A DNA stretch of 64,000 nt from Bacteroides ihuae (GTDB lineage Bacteria > Bacteroidota > Bacteroidia > Bacteroidales > Bacteroidaceae). Each line of letters opens with the position of its first letter. Positions within the stretch are counted from its first letter, which is position 1. Below are positions 62,401 through 64,000 of the stretch, piece by piece. The notes under the pieces are model-generated. The model ran no database searches, had not been told where the DNA came from, and worked only from the letters and a program-made list of their open reading frames with translations. The translations under genes and the position numbers were made by a program. The stretch is from positions 930,001 to 994,000 of the forward strand of contig NZ_FNVX01000004.1 of NCBI RefSeq assembly GCF_900104585.1, read 5' to 3'.

Positions 62401-64000
62401 TTAATTTTTCAGTCCTAATTTATAAATCGTAAAAGATGTGACGCTATATGACCCTCCTTTAGTATAGAAATTAATACTATTGTAAGGCTCTGAAGGGAAA
62501 ACGAGGTTAGTCATGACAAACTTCTCATTACCATCGAATATTTCAATGCTACTTTTGTCTACAAAGATTCGCAATGAGTATTCTTTTCCTTTATTATGTA
62601 TCGGTGCCCAAGTTGAAGTAGCAAAAGTTTTATGGAAGTCAGTCTTTCCACTATTCCGCCTATCCATCACAAATCGATTATCATATATATTGAAACTCAT
62701 GGTAACCTCTTCTCCTTTTGAGTTTTGAAGGCTAAAGCCCATCATCTCTGAATCGACGTTCTTGAAGTTTAACTCCAGTTCATAAGCTCCCCAATTATTT
62801 AAGTGTAATTGTTGCTTTACCTGTTGTGAAGCATTTACTTTAAACCCTTTCCTCTTACTGGACTTCTCCCTCAATTGGAGCATTTCTGCTACAGGTACAC
62901 TACATAAATAAGTCTCTCCTTCATAAGTATAAAGGGATAGTTCTCTAGGAATAGAGACAGCTCCTCTATACTGGCTTGTTGGCAGATTGTTCGCATAATC
63001 CCAGTTGCTCATCCACGCTAATGCTATGTTCCGTCCTTGTGGAGCATTACTCCAAGTCACGGTTGCATAATGATCTTTACCCCAATCCATCCATTTTGTT
63101 TTGCTTGGCGATTCATTGATAAACTTTTTACCATCAAAAGAGCCAACAAAATACTGAGTGGCTGATCCGCCAAAGATCCCCCCCGGATTCAAATTACAGA
63201 TCAGTACCCATTCTGTTTTTGTTGTTCCTTTAATGGCTATTTCAACCAAATCAGGACATTCCCACACCCCGGTATGAGCGCCTTGTCCTTCTCCAAAGTT
63301 ACTTTCATACACCCAGTCTTTCAGATTAGTGGATGAATAAAATTGTATTTCTTGCCCAGCGGCCAACACCATAATCCATTTATTGGATGCTTTATGCCAG
63401 ATTACTTTCGGATCACGGAAGTCTCTTATCGTAGAGGTCAATATTGGGTTGCGGTCATATTTTTTAAAAGTAAGTCCATCATCCAGACTATAAGCCATAC
63501 TTTGAGTTTGTCGCTCTCCCGCCGAGGTATAAAAAGCGACGATGGCTCCTGCCCCAAAACCGGCAGTATTATCCTTATCAACAACGCAACTGCCACTAAA
63601 AATAGCTCCAAGGCCATCTGGTGAAATAGCTACAGGCAAGTTCTTCCACGTTATTAGATCCTTACTAACAGCATGCCCCCAATGCATGTTTCCCCACATT
63701 GACCCATAAGGATTATATTGATAGAACAAGTGATATGTTCCATCTTTATAGACCATGCCGTTTGGGTCGTTCATCCACCCATACAATGGAGTGAAATGAT
63801 AGAGAGGCCTGTATTGCTCACTATTTGAGGTATCGAATGTGTTGGATAGCTGAAGTGTTTTCCAACAGATAGCAGAATCGGATACCTGCTGAACATTAAA
63901 CAATAAGCTTTTCAAATCATAAAGAGACAGGTCAAGCGGCACGTAATAGTCCACCTTATCGGTTGCCAAATGAATATTGATTGTTTTAACAACATCATTA
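62401..64000 (-). CDS. GH32 fructan hydrolase, partial (N-terminus beyond the right edge)
   Basis: The frame is open to the right edge, so the start is outside. Visible parts are the end of an N-terminal beta-rich domain (NDVVKTINIHLATDKVDYYV), as in Bacteroides GH32 proteins with DUF4980, then the five-bladed propeller and the C-terminal beta-sandwich. Catalytic residues are present: nucleophile in GWMNDPNGM, stabiliser in FRDPKV and acid/base in WECPDL. GH32 enzymes cleave beta-fructans (levan, inulin) or sucrose. With the transporter and kinase downstream it forms a fructan-use operon. Confidence 0.93.
   Translation of the reverse strand, partial: NDVVKTINIHLATDKVDYYVPLDLSLYDLKSLLFNVQQVSDSAICWKTLQLSNTFDTSNSEQYRPLYHFTPLYGWMNDPNGMVYKDGTYHLFYQYNPYGSMWGNMHWGHAVSKDLITWKNLPVAISPDGLGAIFSGSCVVDKDNTAGFGAGAIVAFYTSAGERQTQSMAYSLDDGLTFKKYDRNPILTSTIRDFRDPKVIWHKASNKWIMVLAAGQEIQFYSSTNLKDWVYESNFGEGQGAHTGVWECPDLVEIAIKGTTKTEWVLICNLNPGGIFGGSATQYFVGSFDGKKFINESPSKTKWMDWGKDHYATVTWSNAPQGRNIALAWMSNWDYANNLPTSQYRGAVSIPRELSLYTYEGETYLCSVPVAEMLQLREKSSKRKGFKVNASQQVKQQLHLNNWGAYELELNFKNVDSEMMGFSLQNSKGEEVTMSFNIYDNRFVMDRRNSGKTDFHKTFATSTWAPIHNKGKEYSLRIFVDKSSIEIFDGNEKFVMTNLVFPSEPYNSINFYTKGGSYSVTSFTIYKLGLKN

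Overview
The window looks like chromosomal DNA of a gut Bacteroides (Bacteroidota). The reasons are a SusC/SusD polysaccharide utilisation locus, Bacteroides-type promoters (a -7 box TAnnTTTG in front of many genes), lipoproteins with short lipoboxes, and Bacteroidales housekeeping genes (DUF4199, NfeD/FloA, ApbE, TtcA, MnmE). The species cannot be named from sequence alone.

Layout. (1) 1-9.8 kb, minus strand: a SusCD-type locus running from a membrane-bound propeller/Y_Y_Y/LuxR regulator through SusC, SusD and a PKD-containing surface glycan-binding lipoprotein to a BACON lipoprotein cut by the left edge. (2) 10.0-24.2 kb: core genes. These include an SRP RNA plus tRNA-Thr(TGT) unit, a DUF4199/glycosyltransferase/ApbE group, TtcA, a TPR protein, NfeD, FloA, a nucleoside phosphorylase, a hybrid kinase with a degenerate receiver, MnmE and two acetyltransferases. 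(3) 24.2-51 kb: a defence island. hipBA sits between two paralogous genes of unknown function. A type I restriction-modification operon (hsdM, a PDDEXK protein, hsdS, DUF262, HEPN, hsdR) follows. Two large DUF262 (GmrSD-like) genes come next as a cassette flanked by 136-bp direct repeats. Then come a GIY-YIG/RAMA-like protein, a single-chain SIR2-APAZ-PIWI prokaryotic Argonaute, a Fic protein, and an AbiE pair whose toxin gene is interrupted by a complete IS66 element with 8-bp target duplications. (4) 51-56.4 kb: an AT-rich accessory operon (two related lipoproteins, TetR regulator, KAS III-like enzyme) behind a 29-bp perfect palindrome, followed by a small lipoprotein, a Crp/Fnr regulator and a secreted small protein. 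(5) 56.7-60.3 kb: HAD hydrolase, acetyltransferases, a VOC protein, an AbiEi-like gene scrap and an NCS2 permease. (6) 60.3-64 kb, minus strand: a fructan-use operon of GH32 hydrolase (cut by the right edge), MFS sugar transporter and PfkB fructokinase.

How the parts work together. The first locus senses, binds and imports a glycan; its substrate is not decided by the sequence. The last operon hydrolyses fructan to fructose, imports it and phosphorylates it. The island layers DNA modification and restriction, predicted modification-dependent restriction (DUF262/DUF1524), an NAD-depleting Argonaute, and toxin modules (HipA, HEPN, Fic, AbiE). The best candidates for new biology are the DUF262 cassette with chimeric flanks, the nuclease and HEPN modules inside the hsd operon, the SIR2-Argonaute fusion, and the palindrome-controlled lipoprotein/TetR/KAS III operon.
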